A model generated the notes under the pieces. That model was given only the letters and a program-made list of their open reading frames with translations. It was not told the DNA's origin and ran no database searches. A stretch of DNA of 64,000 nt. Origin: Sphingomicrobium sp. XHP0239. GTDB lineage: Bacteria; Pseudomonadota; Alphaproteobacteria; Sphingomonadales; Sphingomonadaceae. The stretch spans positions 124,001 to 188,000 of the forward strand of contig NZ_CP154608.1 in NCBI RefSeq assembly GCF_039555325.1. The letters run 5' to 3'. Made by a program: the position numbers and the translations under genes. Below are positions 1 to 8,481 of this stretch, one piece after another (within the stretch, counting starts at the first letter, position 1; every line of letters begins with the position of its first letter).

Positions 1-223
1 GCGCGCTGATCCGACCGACCACCCGCCCGTCGCGTCGAGCGAGGAAGAGCGCCAGCTGTCCGTGCGCGAACCAGGGGTTCCGGCCCGGGTCCAGCAGGGC
101 GCGCGTTTCGGAGCGAAGCGGCGGCACCCAGACGGGATCGTCGGCGTAGAGACGGTAGGGCAGATCGACGAAGGCTCGGCGATCGGCCCGGGAGGTGACG
201 GGGGTGATGGTCAACGCGGCCAT
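1..223 (-). CDS. GNAT-like N-acetyltransferase, 5' part only
   Basis: The minus strand opens at an ATG at 223 and reads without a stop to the window edge, giving about 74 residues beginning MAALTITPVTSRADRRAFVD. The pattern 'FVDLPYRLYADDPVWVPPL ... NPWF ... LARRDGRVVGRISA' is what I know from a GNAT-fold family common in Sphingomonadales, where the last motif is the beta strand before the acetyl-CoA site. The catalytic and CoA-binding part lies outside the window, so substrate and completeness cannot be judged. The gene is divergent from the desaturase at 368, with about 145 bases between them for both promoters. Confidence 0.6.
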   Translation of the reverse strand, partial: MAALTITPVTSRADRRAFVDLPYRLYADDPVWVPPLRSETRALLDPGRNPWFAHGQLALFLARRDGRVVGRISA

Positions 224-367
224 GTGCCTGCGCTAGCGCGGGGCGGGCCCCGTGTCATCCTGGCTTCATGTTGCACCTGCCAGACCGGTCCCCATATCGG
301 GTCTGCGCCGCCTTGTTCGTGCCGTATTTGCGGCATAGTTCGGCGCCCGACCCTAGGAAATCTGTGG

Positions 368-1477
368 ATGAATCTGGAACGACACGCCTTTTCGCCCGAC
401 CATGCGGGTATCGACGACAATGTCGCGCCGCCGCGCCCCACGCGCGGACGGGTGGACGACGACGTGTCGATGCTGAAGGCGGCGGCGAGCCTGACGCGCG
501 ATCTGAACCGGCCCGATGCCAAGGTGTTTTGGGGCGATCTGATCGCCTCGGTGGTGATCGGCTACGGCGCGCTCATCGGAGCGATGGGGACGACGGCGTT
601 GGCCTGGAAGCTGGCGCTGGGCGTGGTGGCGATCCTCGCCATCTATCGCGCGGGCAGCTTCATCCACGAGATCGCGCACATCAAGAAGGGCGATCTTCCT
701 CATTTCCGCACCGTCTGGAACCTGCTCGTCGGGATTCCGCTGTTCGCGCCCAGTTTCATGTACGAGGGCGTGCACAACCAGCATCATGCAAAGACCAAGT
801 TCGGGACGATCGACGATCCCGAATATCTCCCGCTCGCCTCGATGAAGCCGTGGAGCCTGCCGCTGTTCATGATCTACGGCACCTTCGCGCCGTTCCTCCT
901 GCTGTTCCGGTTCGCCGTGCTGGCGCCGTTGAGCTTCTTCTCGAAGCGGCTGCGCAAGGAAGTGGTCGAGAAATATTCGGGGCTGCAGGTCAATCCCGAT
1001 TTCCGCCGCGCGTGGCCCGAGGGCGATGCGGCGCGGCGCTTCACGCTGCAGGAAGTGGGCGGGACGATGTGGGCCTGGACGCTGCTGGCGCTGGTCGTGA
1101 CCGGTACCTTGCCGCTGCATGCCTTCGCGACCTTCATGGCGGTGGCGTGCGGGATGATGGGGATCAACCAGTTGCGCACGCTGGTCGCGCATTTCTGGGA
1201 AAATGACGATCGCCAGCCGATGAGCGTGACCCAGCAGTATCTCGACAGCGTGAACGTGCCGCCGCCCGCGCTGCTGCCCGCGTTGTGGGCGCCGGTGGGC
1301 CTGCGCTATCATGCGCTGCATCACCTGTTGCCGGGCGTGCCCTATCACAACCTCGGCAAGGCGCACCGGCTGCTGGTGCGCGAGCTGGAGGCCGATTCGT
1401 CCTATCACAAGACGAGCCGGTCGGGGCTGTGGGTGCTGATCGCCAACCTGACGCGCCAGTCGTTCGCACGCCGCTAG
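368..1477 (+). CDS. Membrane fatty acid desaturase family protein
   Basis: A 369-residue integral membrane protein of the di-iron fatty acid desaturase/hydroxylase superfamily. Three histidine boxes are visible: HEIAH at residues 100-104, HNQHH at 136-140 and HALHH at 315-319. Hydrophobic segments lie at about 56-95, 120-132, 162-188 and 232-265. The reading frame is open back to 62, but the ATG at 368 gives the family's usual N-terminus and the extra 102 residues look like intergenic sequence. The family inserts double bonds or hydroxyls into acyl chains at the cytoplasmic membrane using O2. The substrate is not readable; with sphingolipid and lipid-export genes nearby, a ceramide or phospholipid acyl chain is possible. 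It is convergent with lptG, 10 bases apart. Confidence 0.75.
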   Translation: MNLERHAFSPDHAGIDDNVAPPRPTRGRVDDDVSMLKAAASLTRDLNRPDAKVFWGDLIASVVIGYGALIGAMGTTALAWKLALGVVAILAIYRAGSFIHEIAHIKKGDLPHFRTVWNLLVGIPLFAPSFMYEGVHNQHHAKTKFGTIDDPEYLPLASMKPWSLPLFMIYGTFAPFLLLFRFAVLAPLSFFSKRLRKEVVEKYSGLQVNPDFRRAWPEGDAARRFTLQEVGGTMWAWTLLALVVTGTLPLHAFATFMAVACGMMGINQLRTLVAHFWENDDRQPMSVTQQYLDSVNVPPPALLPALWAPVGLRYHALHHLLPGVPYHNLGKAHRLLVRELEADSSYHKTSRSGLWVLIANLTRQSFARR

Positions 1478-1487
1478 GGCGCGCGAT

Positions 1488-2582
1488 CTACTCCTCGGAC
1501 CGGATCAGGATCGTCTCGCCCAGCGCGGCGAACAGCGCGACGGGCCCCCATGCGGCGAGCAAGGGCGGATAGACACCCGCATTGCCGAGCGCGAGCGCGA
1601 GATTGTCGGTCACGAAATACGCGAACCCCAACGCCATTCCGATCACCGCGCGCAGCAAGAGCTGGCCCGAGCGCGCCAGACCGAACGCCGCGACCGCCGC
1701 CAGGAGAGGCATGAGGACGGTCGAGAGCGGTCCGGTGATCTTGTGCCACCAGCCGGCCTCCGCGAAGGTCGTCGGCAGTTCGGCGGCCTCCAGATCTTCG
1801 ATGGTGCCCTTGAGCGTGAAGATGTCGATCGCCTCGGGGTCGACCTTGGCGAGACGGAACTGTTGCGGCTCCAGTCCCTCGAGGCCGCGGCCTTCGTCGG
1901 CTTCGGTCACGAGCGCCATCTGCGCGTCGTAGCGGGAGATGCCCTCGAACGCCCAGGCGTTGCCCGCGGGGCGCGCGCGGTCGATCTCCACGATCCGTTC
2001 GATCCTCCCGTTCTCGCGCTGATAGAGGGTGAGGTCGGTGAGGCGGAAGTCGGCGTCGTCGCCGGCGGCGCGGCGGGCGTGAAGCAACGTCTCGTCCTGG
2101 CTCAACCAGATGTCGGCATATTCGCCGGTTTCGGGTTCGACGGGTTCGTAGTCGGCATCCTTCCAGACATTGACGATCCGCGCGGCATCGACGGTGACGG
2201 TCTCGTTGAACACGAACAGGCCCGCCGCCACCACGCTCGCGGCGAGGATCATGGGGGCGAGGATCTGGTGCGCGGACAGGCCCGCCGCCTTCATCGAGAC
2301 GACCTCGCTGTTCTGGTTGAGGCTGGCGAAGGCGATGAGGCAGCCCAGCAGCACCGAGAAGGGCAGGAAGCGGGTCACCAGCATCGGAAGGCGCAGGCCC
2401 GCGTAGCGCCACAGGTCGGCCTCGGTATTGCCCTCGACCCCGAGAATCTTGCTCGATTCGCCGAGAAGGTCGAGCATCAAGAGCACCATGATGAGCGCGA
2501 GCAGGACCGCCAGGCTGCGCGTCACGAACAGCTTGATCATGTAGAGCGCGATCGCGCGGCTGGGGAGAAAATCGAAGTTCAT
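1488..2582 (-). CDS. lptG: Lipid/LPS export permease LptG
   Basis: A 364-residue YjgP/YjgQ-family permease. LptG pairs with LptF in the inner membrane to form the channel of the LptB2FG ABC extractor, which pulls lipopolysaccharide-type lipids out of the inner membrane for transfer along LptC-LptA-LptD. The protein opens with MNFDFLPSRAIALYMIKLF, followed by a first membrane helix. It then has the periplasmic beta-jellyroll domain (about 125-260) and three C-terminal helices ending near FALGNAGVYPPLLAAWGPVALF. The start is fixed by a 4-base ATGA overlap with the stop of lptF. The reading frame runs further upstream inside lptF, but only as an out-of-frame shadow. In sphingomonads without LPS the cargo may be glycosphingolipid (inference). 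Confidence 0.9.
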   Translation of the reverse strand: MNFDFLPSRAIALYMIKLFVTRSLAVLLALIMVLLMLDLLGESSKILGVEGNTEADLWRYAGLRLPMLVTRFLPFSVLLGCLIAFASLNQNSEVVSMKAAGLSAHQILAPMILAASVVAAGLFVFNETVTVDAARIVNVWKDADYEPVEPETGEYADIWLSQDETLLHARRAAGDDADFRLTDLTLYQRENGRIERIVEIDRARPAGNAWAFEGISRYDAQMALVTEADEGRGLEGLEPQQFRLAKVDPEAIDIFTLKGTIEDLEAAELPTTFAEAGWWHKITGPLSTVLMPLLAAVAAFGLARSGQLLLRAVIGMALGFAYFVTDNLALALGNAGVYPPLLAAWGPVALFAALGETILIRSEE

Positions 2583-3817
2583 GCGGTTCGCGTATCGGCG
2601 AGGGCGCGGCGCTGGCGGGCGCGGGCGCGCGGATCGGGAAGGAGCTTGCGGACGGTCTTGCCGAGCTTGGCGAATACCGCCTCGAGCGCGCCGATCGGCT
2701 GTCCCCCGGGACGGTGGGCGATGACGTGATACATCCAGCCGATGAGGACGACGAGCAGGAAGAAGGGGACGTAGAGCGCCAGTTCGGGATTGAGCCGCCC
2801 CTGCGCGCCCGCGCCTTCTGCCCACTGATTGATCTTGTGATAGGTCACCACCATCACGATCGCGATGAAGATGCCCAGCGAGGACGACGAGCGCTTGGGC
2901 GGCACCGCCAGCGCCACGGCGAGCAACGGCAGCATCAGCATCATCAGGACTTCGACCAATCGAAAATGCAGGTTGGCGCGGGCGGCCAGCTGGCGTTCGG
3001 GATCGACGCCCGGTTGCAGATAGGCGACGCGGGCGAGTTCGGGGAGATAGAGTTCCTTGATCTCCTCCAGCCCGCGCGAACGGAAGGCGCCGACCTCCGG
3101 CAGGCTGACGGGCAGGTCGTAGGTCTCGAACGAGAGAGTCCGCGGGGTGGCGAAATTGCTGTCGTCCTGAATCAGGCGTCCGTCGCGCAGGCGGAAGATG
3201 ATCGTGTCGGGATCGTCGGTGGCAAGGAATTCGCCCGCGCTGGCGGTGGCGGCGACGTCCATCTCGTCGTTCTGGACCGCGACGAAGATGCCCTGCAGCT
3301 GCATTCCGTCGTCCTCCGACCGGTCGATGCGCAAGGTGATGTCGCCCAGCCGGTTGAATTCGCCGACCTTGATCGACGCGCCGAGCGTGCCCGAGCGCAG
3401 GTCGAAGCGCAGCCCCTCGTAATTGTAGCGGGCATAGGGCTCGACGAACCCGACGATGAAGAGATTGAGCGCGAGCATCGCGATGGCGTAGATGTAGGGG
3501 ACGCGGAGCATCCGCCCATAACCGACCCCGATGCCGCGAAAGGCGTCGAGTTCGCTCGACAGGGCCAGTTTGCGAAAGGCGAGCAGCACGCCGAGGAGCA
3601 ATCCGATGGGGATGCCGAGCGCGAAATATTCGGGCAGCGAGTTGGCGAGCAGTTCGAACACCACGCTGACGGGGCCGCCAGCGTCGATGACGAAATCGAA
3701 CAGGCGCAGGATCTTGTCGAGCACCAGCAGCATCGCGGCCAGCATCAGCGTGCCGAGCAGGGGCACGAAGATGGTCTTGGCGAGATAGCGGTCGATCAGC
3801 GCCACGGGGGCTCCCAT
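2579..3817 (-). CDS. lptF: Lipid/LPS export permease LptF
   Basis: A 412-residue YjgP/YjgQ-family permease, partner of LptG. It starts MGAPVALIDRYLAKTIFVPL, close to the usual LptF N-terminus (short tail, then 'DRYL' and helix 1). A GTG at 3850 would add 11 residues; I prefer the ATG at 3817 because the added residues have no family counterpart and neither start has a strong ribosome site. The motif 'VLDKILRLFDFV' after helix 1, the central jellyroll domain and the three C-terminal helices (LMMLMLPLLAVALAVPPKR onward) are all visible. A basic tail of about 30 residues follows the last helix. It is translationally coupled to lptG by an ATGA overlap. The 153-base gap before the histidine kinase gene upstream probably holds its promoter. 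Confidence 0.9.
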   Translation of the reverse strand: MGAPVALIDRYLAKTIFVPLLGTLMLAAMLLVLDKILRLFDFVIDAGGPVSVVFELLANSLPEYFALGIPIGLLLGVLLAFRKLALSSELDAFRGIGVGYGRMLRVPYIYAIAMLALNLFIVGFVEPYARYNYEGLRFDLRSGTLGASIKVGEFNRLGDITLRIDRSEDDGMQLQGIFVAVQNDEMDVAATASAGEFLATDDPDTIIFRLRDGRLIQDDSNFATPRTLSFETYDLPVSLPEVGAFRSRGLEEIKELYLPELARVAYLQPGVDPERQLAARANLHFRLVEVLMMLMLPLLAVALAVPPKRSSSSLGIFIAIVMVVTYHKINQWAEGAGAQGRLNPELALYVPFFLLVVLIGWMYHVIAHRPGGQPIGALEAVFAKLGKTVRKLLPDPRARARQRRALADTRTA

Positions 3818-3970
3818 TCCAGTATGCGACCACGAAATCGCCGCGTTCACCCGGCAGCGGGTGGTCCGGACACGGGGCGGCGGCCGCGCGTTGCCTGTGC
3901 CTTCCGACGGGAGCGAGTGTCAATCATGTGGAAAGACCGGGTGTCCGGCGCAAGGGGCGCGCGGACGCGG

Positions 3971-5971
3971 TCAGGCGGTTCCGGTGGCGCGGGTGTCGTC
4001 GGAGCCCGTCGCGCGGCGCAGCGTCTCGGTCACGGCCGCGGACAGTGCGCCGACGGTGAAGGGCTTGCGCAGCAGTTCGTAGCCGCGAAGTTCGTCATTG
4101 TCGCCTTCGCCGACGTAGCCGGTGACGAAGAGGACGGCGATGTCGGCCTGTCGCCGCTTGAGTTCGGTCACCATCTGCGGACCGGTCATTTCGGGCATGA
4201 TGACATCCGAGATGACGAGGTCGAAGCGGTCCGGTTCGAACAGCGCCAGCGCCTCCGCGCCGCTTGCGCAAGCGACGGGATCGTAGCCGAGGTCCTCGAG
4301 CGCGCCCATGGTGGCGGTACGGACCCGCTGATCGTCCTCGACCACCAGGATGCGCGCGTTGACGCAGACGGGATCGGCATCGTCGGTGGCGGTCTGCGCG
4401 GCGGCGGGGTGAAGATGCACGTTGTCGGCGACGCCTTCGGCGCGGGGCAGGTAGATGGCGACGGTGGTACCTTCGCCCACGACGCTGTCGATGCCGATGT
4501 CGCCGCCCGACTGGTGCGCGAAGCCGAAGATCTGGCTGAGGCCGAGGCCCGTTCCCTTGCCGACCTCCTTTGTGGTGAAGAAGGGTTCGAACGCGCGTTC
4601 GCGCACCTCGTCGGTCATGCCGGACCCCGTATCGACGACGGCGATACGGATATACTCACCCGCGCGGAGCGACCCGACCTGGTCGGTGCCGAGGCGGACG
4701 TTTTCCGAGCGGATGATGAGATCGCCTTCGCCCTGCATCGCGTCGCGCGCGTTTAGGGCGAGGTTGAGGAGCGCGTTTTCGAGTTGGTGCGGATCGACGA
4801 AGACCGGCCAGACACCCGGGGCGACGTCGTAGCGGATGGTGATCTGCTCGCCCAGCGACCGGTCGAGGAGATCGCGCATGGCGTCGATCATCGCCGCCGG
4901 ATCGACGGCTTCGGGAAGTAGCGGCTCGGAACGGGCGAAGGAGAGGAGTCGGCGGGTGAGCGCGGCGGCGCGATTGGCGCCGTCCATGGCGTTCGACAAA
5001 TGGTTGAGGACTTCCGAGCGTGGCCCGTCGATGCGGCGACGGGCGAGATCGAGCCCGCCGACGACCACCGCGAGCATGTTGTTGAAATCGTGCGCGATGC
5101 CGCCGGTCAGCTGGCCCACGGCCTCCATCTTCTGCACCTGGCGTAGCTGCGCTTCGGCGGTGGCGCGTTCTTCGGCTTCGGCGCGCAGCGCCTCGTTGGC
5201 GGAGCGCAGTTCGGCGGTGCGTTCGGCGACCGCCTCTTCCAGCACGCTGGCGCGTTCGGTCTCGCTCTCCGCCTGTTTGCGCGTGAGGGCATATTGGCGG
5301 AACACCTCGAACGCGAAGCCACCGAGGATGACCGCCATCGATCCCGCGAGAATGCCGAGAACGATGAGATAGTTGTTGAGCGAATTGGCGCGCGCCGAGA
5401 ACGTCCGCGTTTGGTCGATCGAATTGACGAGCGTGTCGCGTTCGGCGGCCGCGATGTCCTGCATCTGGCGGCGAAGCAGCGGGCCGGTGTCGGACCGTCC
5501 GGCGGCGTAGAAAAGGTTGATGCCCCCTTCGCGTTCCTGCGCGGCGGCGGCGCGGGCGGCGGCGCTCAATTCCGCGTCGCGAGCACGGAACAGGTCGATG
5601 AGGACGGCGACGCGCTGCGCCTGTTCGGGATTGTCGAGGGTTAGCCGATAGAGCTGATTGAGTTGCTGGCGGGCAAGTCGCCAATTGTCCTGGTAGAGAT
5701 TGCCGCTTTCATTCTCCTCGTCGAGGACGAAGCGGCCGAGCGCGGCCTCGGAGCGCGAGATGCTGGCGTCGATGGTGCGGGTCAGCAGCGTGACGTCGTA
5801 GGCGCTGCGCTCGCGCTGCATCGCCTCGTCGCGCATTTCGGACGAGGTCGCGACCAGCCAGATGGTGACGACCAGCGCAATCATGGCGACCGCGGCGATG
5901 GCGGCCACCCCTACGCGACGCCAATCGGCCGCGCCCTTATGTTCCCCGTCAGACATAGACGATTGATTCAT
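3971..5971 (-). CDS. CHASE3-type hybrid sensor histidine kinase
   Basis: A 666-residue inner-membrane hybrid kinase. Order: helix at about 20-42; periplasmic CHASE3-like domain (about 45-195, with 'ISRSEAALGRFVLD'); second helix at about 200-222; coiled coil at 230-280; phosphoacceptor H-box 'GGIAHDFNN' with His294; N-box 'NALLNLALNARDAM' near 399-412; G-boxes 'DTGSGM' at 447-452 and 'GKGTGLGLS' at 471-479; then a C-terminal receiver with acidic pocket 'VVEDD' at 543-547, phosphoacceptor Asp589 and Lys636. No output domain follows, so phosphate must pass on or be used for feedback; no partner regulator lies beside it. It follows spt by 26 bases and is the last gene of the sphingolipid run. 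The frame stays open far upstream through spt, which is an artefact. Confidence 0.85.
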   Translation of the reverse strand: MNQSSMSDGEHKGAADWRRVGVAAIAAVAMIALVVTIWLVATSSEMRDEAMQRERSAYDVTLLTRTIDASISRSEAALGRFVLDEENESGNLYQDNWRLARQQLNQLYRLTLDNPEQAQRVAVLIDLFRARDAELSAAARAAAAQEREGGINLFYAAGRSDTGPLLRRQMQDIAAAERDTLVNSIDQTRTFSARANSLNNYLIVLGILAGSMAVILGGFAFEVFRQYALTRKQAESETERASVLEEAVAERTAELRSANEALRAEAEERATAEAQLRQVQKMEAVGQLTGGIAHDFNNMLAVVVGGLDLARRRIDGPRSEVLNHLSNAMDGANRAAALTRRLLSFARSEPLLPEAVDPAAMIDAMRDLLDRSLGEQITIRYDVAPGVWPVFVDPHQLENALLNLALNARDAMQGEGDLIIRSENVRLGTDQVGSLRAGEYIRIAVVDTGSGMTDEVRERAFEPFFTTKEVGKGTGLGLSQIFGFAHQSGGDIGIDSVVGEGTTVAIYLPRAEGVADNVHLHPAAAQTATDDADPVCVNARILVVEDDQRVRTATMGALEDLGYDPVACASGAEALALFEPDRFDLVISDVIMPEMTGPQMVTELKRRQADIAVLFVTGYVGEGDNDELRGYELLRKPFTVGALSAAVTETLRRATGSDDTRATGTA

Positions 5972-5997
5972 AGGCCGAACGGGTGAATTGGCCAAGT

Positions 5998-7254
5998 CTA
6001 GATCGCTCCGACTGCCTTGCCGGCGCGTTCGAACATCCCGAGAATCTCTCCAACCTGCTCGTCGGTATGGAGCGCGCAGAGCGAACAGCGCAGCAGCGTC
6101 ATGCCCGCAGGCGTGGCGGGCGGGCGGGCAAGATTGACATAGAGACCCTCGTGAAGGAGCGCCTCCCACATCTTCGCGCCGCGTTCGAGGTCGGGCATGA
6201 TGACGCTGATGATCGCCGATTGGGGTTCGTCGGTGCCGAGCTGGAAGCCGAGGTCCTTGAGGCCGCGATGAAGGCGGCGCGAATTCTTCCACAGATGCGC
6301 GCGCTTGTCCGATGCGGACATGATCTTGCGGATCGAGGTGGCGGCGGTGGCCATGACACTGGGCGGCAGCGAGGCGGTGAACACGTAGCCCCGGCTGACC
6401 AGTCGCATGATTTCGAACTTGGGATGGTTGGAGACACAATAGCCCCCCACCGTGCCGACCGATTTGGAAAAGGTGCCGATGATGAAGTCGACGTCGTCGA
6501 ACACGCCCTGTTCCTCGGCGACGCCGCGGCCATTTTCGCCGATGAAGCCCATCGAATGCGCTTCGTCGACGAGCACCATCGCGCCATGTTCCTTGCATAG
6601 GGGCACCATCTCGGCGAGCGGCGCGGCGTCGCCGAGCATTGAATAGACGCCTTCGAGAATGACCAGCTTGCCCGCTTCGGGCGGGAGCCGCTTGAGGCGC
6701 TTCTCGAGCGCCTCGACGCTGTTGTGGCGGAAGGGGACGATCTGCGCGTCGCCCATCGCGCAGCCATCGAAGATGGACGCATGGCTGTCCATGTCGAGGA
6801 TGATGTAATCCTCCTTCCCCGCGATCGTGCTGATAATCCCGGTATTGGCGAGATAACCGGTCGAGAAGACCATCGCATGATCGGTTCCGAAGAACTCCAT
6901 CAGCGCGGCTTCGCAGTCCTTGTGGGGGGCGTAGGTGCCGTTGAGGACGCGGCTGCCGGTCGTGCCGGAGCCGAAGTCGTCCAGTGCCTTCTTGCCCGCC
7001 GCGATCACGTCGGTATCGAAGGTCATGCCCATGTAATTGTAGGTGCCGAGCAGGATCGTCTCGCGCCCGTTGCACATGGCGACGGTGGGGGAGACGACCT
7101 CCTCCATTACCAGGCTGAAGGGATCGGTGACCCCGGTCGAAAGAAGTGCCTCGCGCTGGTCGATCAGCGGCTGGAACTTGTCGAACAGGTCGCCGCGATG
7201 ATCGTCGGGGGTCGGCGCTGCGGAGACCGGGAGATCGCTGCCCGTGCCGCTCAT
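5998..7254 (-). CDS. spt: Serine palmitoyltransferase
   Basis: A 418-residue soluble alpha-oxoamine synthase that condenses L-serine with palmitoyl thioester to 3-ketodihydrosphingosine, the first committed step of sphingolipid synthesis. It can be aligned from memory nearly end to end with the Sphingomonas paucimobilis enzyme (420 residues). Key residues fall one position earlier: substrate-stacking His158 in 'SHAS', Asp230 and His233 in 'VDEAHS', and the PLP-binding Lys264 in 'TFSKSVGT'. The motifs 'TYNYMGMTFD' and 'ARPPATPAG' are also family marks. The ATG at 7254 overlaps the stop of the acyl carrier protein gene by 4 bases (ATGA), matching a supply of acyl-ACP. Glycine C-acetyltransferase or KBL is much less likely given these motifs and neighbours. 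Confidence 0.95.
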   Translation of the reverse strand: MSGTGSDLPVSAAPTPDDHRGDLFDKFQPLIDQREALLSTGVTDPFSLVMEEVVSPTVAMCNGRETILLGTYNYMGMTFDTDVIAAGKKALDDFGSGTTGSRVLNGTYAPHKDCEAALMEFFGTDHAMVFSTGYLANTGIISTIAGKEDYIILDMDSHASIFDGCAMGDAQIVPFRHNSVEALEKRLKRLPPEAGKLVILEGVYSMLGDAAPLAEMVPLCKEHGAMVLVDEAHSMGFIGENGRGVAEEQGVFDDVDFIIGTFSKSVGTVGGYCVSNHPKFEIMRLVSRGYVFTASLPPSVMATAATSIRKIMSASDKRAHLWKNSRRLHRGLKDLGFQLGTDEPQSAIISVIMPDLERGAKMWEALLHEGLYVNLARPPATPAGMTLLRCSLCALHTDEQVGEILGMFERAGKAVGAI

Positions 7255-7496
7255 TCGGAGACCATCTTCGTGACGGCGTCGACGAGCTGGCCGACCTTCT
7301 CGATCTCGGCCTGCTGGTTCATGGTGATGAGGATGTCGAATTCGTCCTCCACCTCGGCGACGAAGTCGAGAACGGTGAGGCTGTCCCATTCGAGGTCCTG
7401 CGCGAAGCGGGTTTCCTCGGTCACCTCGACGCCCTTCTTGTTGAAGTCGTCGATGAGCTTGAAGACGCGGGTCTTCACGTCGTTACGGTCGGTCAT
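7251..7496 (-). CDS. acpR: Acyl carrier protein dedicated to sphingolipid synthesis
   Basis: An 81-residue acidic carrier protein of PP-binding fold. The phosphopantetheine attachment site is Ser39 in 'LEWDSL', followed by the usual helix 2 'LTVLDFVAEVEDEF'. It differs from the housekeeping AcpP in having a lysine-rich first helix and the 'EWDSL' variant. It is coupled to spt by a 4-base overlap. In Caulobacter an ACP beside spt (AcpR) carries the fatty acid for serine palmitoyltransferase; the same role is inferred here. The acyl-ACP synthetase and bacterial ceramide synthase that complete that pathway are not in this window. The symbol is given by analogy. Confidence 0.8.
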   Translation of the reverse strand: MTDRNDVKTRVFKLIDDFNKKGVEVTEETRFAQDLEWDSLTVLDFVAEVEDEFDILITMNQQAEIEKVGQLVDAVTKMVSE

Positions 7497-7565
7497 GGCG
7501 GTTTTTCCTAAGGTTCGGCGCGGCCAATGGCAATGGAATGGGGCGGAAAGAGGGCCGGAAAGGCG

Positions 7566-8471
7566 CTACAGCCAGCCCGCCTCGCGGTACCAGGCAGCGG
7601 TGTCGGCGAGCCCCTTCTCGGTCGCGACCTGCGGCTGCCACAGGTCGGGTTCGGGCCGTTTCAATGGGTTCACGGCCCAGTCGGGATGACAGAAATAGGC
7701 GGCGCGGTCGGGGGTGAGCTTGGCCTTGTCTCCGCGCAGCATCCGGTCGATCCGGGCGCCCGCCTCGACGATCGGCTTGGGCATCGAGAGGGTGACGTTG
7801 CCGCGCCCCACGGCGCGGCCGAGGACCTTGGCGAACGCGACATGGGTCCACGCATCGGCGGTGCCGTCGTCGGGTTCGAGGACGAGGCCGCTGCGCCCCG
7901 CACCGTCGGCGAGGGCGATCAGGAGCCGCGCCAGATCGTCGGCGTGGATCAGCGACAGCTTGCCCCGCGGCGGCAGCATGACGATTCCGCGCCGCGCCAT
8001 CTTGAACAGCTCCAGCGTTTCGCGGTCGCCGGGGCCGTAGACGGCGGGCGGGCGGACGATGACATGGTCGAGCCCGGCGGTCTTCACGGCGGTTTCGCTA
8101 CGCGCCTTCGACGCTCCGTAGAGCGAGAGCGAGGGTTCGCGGGCGGCGAGGCTGGAGACATGGACGAAGCGGGAGACGCCGGCGTCCTTCGCGGCGGCAA
8201 GCACGTTCTTCGTGCCCTCGACATTGCCGCGCTCGAAGCCCTCGGCATCGGGGGCGTTGATGACGCCCGCAATGTGGATGACGGCATCGGCACCGTCGCA
8301 GAGGTGGGCCAGCGCGGCGGGATCGTGAAGGTCGCCTTCGACCCAGGTCACGCCGTCCCGCGGTTCCTGCGGACGGCGGGTCAGGCAGGCGAGGGGGCGG
8401 TGTTTCTTGGCCGCGAGCGCGAGCAGGCGACCGCCCACGAAGCCGGTCGCACCGGTGACGGCGAGGGTCAC
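7566..8471 (-). CDS. cerR: NAD-dependent epimerase/reductase, CerR-like (ceramide pathway)
   Basis: A 301-residue extended short-chain dehydrogenase. The Rossmann motif GATGFVGG is at residues 7-14, and the catalytic Tyr118 and Lys122 are in 'LYGASK'. Members of this family beside spt (CerR of Caulobacter) reduce the 3-keto group of the ceramide or sphinganine intermediate with NAD(P)H. The position immediately upstream of acp-spt supports that role here, although the fold alone would also fit a sugar epimerase. The start is GTG at 8471, 10 bases after the obgE stop, preceded by a GGA-rich stretch. There are 69 bases between its stop and the acp start, the largest gap within the run. Confidence 0.75.
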   Translation of the reverse strand: MTLAVTGATGFVGGRLLALAAKKHRPLACLTRRPQEPRDGVTWVEGDLHDPAALAHLCDGADAVIHIAGVINAPDAEGFERGNVEGTKNVLAAAKDAGVSRFVHVSSLAAREPSLSLYGASKARSETAVKTAGLDHVIVRPPAVYGPGDRETLELFKMARRGIVMLPPRGKLSLIHADDLARLLIALADGAGRSGLVLEPDDGTADAWTHVAFAKVLGRAVGRGNVTLSMPKPIVEAGARIDRMLRGDKAKLTPDRAAYFCHPDWAVNPLKRPEPDLWQPQVATEKGLADTAAWYREAGWL

Positions 8472-8481
8472 TCCGCCATCC

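Noticed and set aside
62..367. N-terminal extension of the desaturase frame
   Set aside because: It overlaps the divergent GNAT gene and its promoter space and has no membrane or family character. ATG 368 gives the normal protein.
1488..3923. An 811-codon frame suggesting an LptFG fusion
   Set aside because: The first half is a shadow of lptF in another frame. The ATGA overlap at 2579-2582 and the normal LptG N-terminus show two separate genes.
2714..4756. Long plus-strand frames (up to 680 codons) opposite lptF and the kinase
   Set aside because: Composition is His/Asp/Glu/Arg-rich nonsense typical of the antisense of GC-rich genes, and strong minus-strand homology covers the same bases.
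3971..7075. A 1034-codon open frame on the minus strand
   Set aside because: The upstream third is an out-of-frame shadow of spt. The kinase N-terminus with its membrane helix fixes the real start near 5971.
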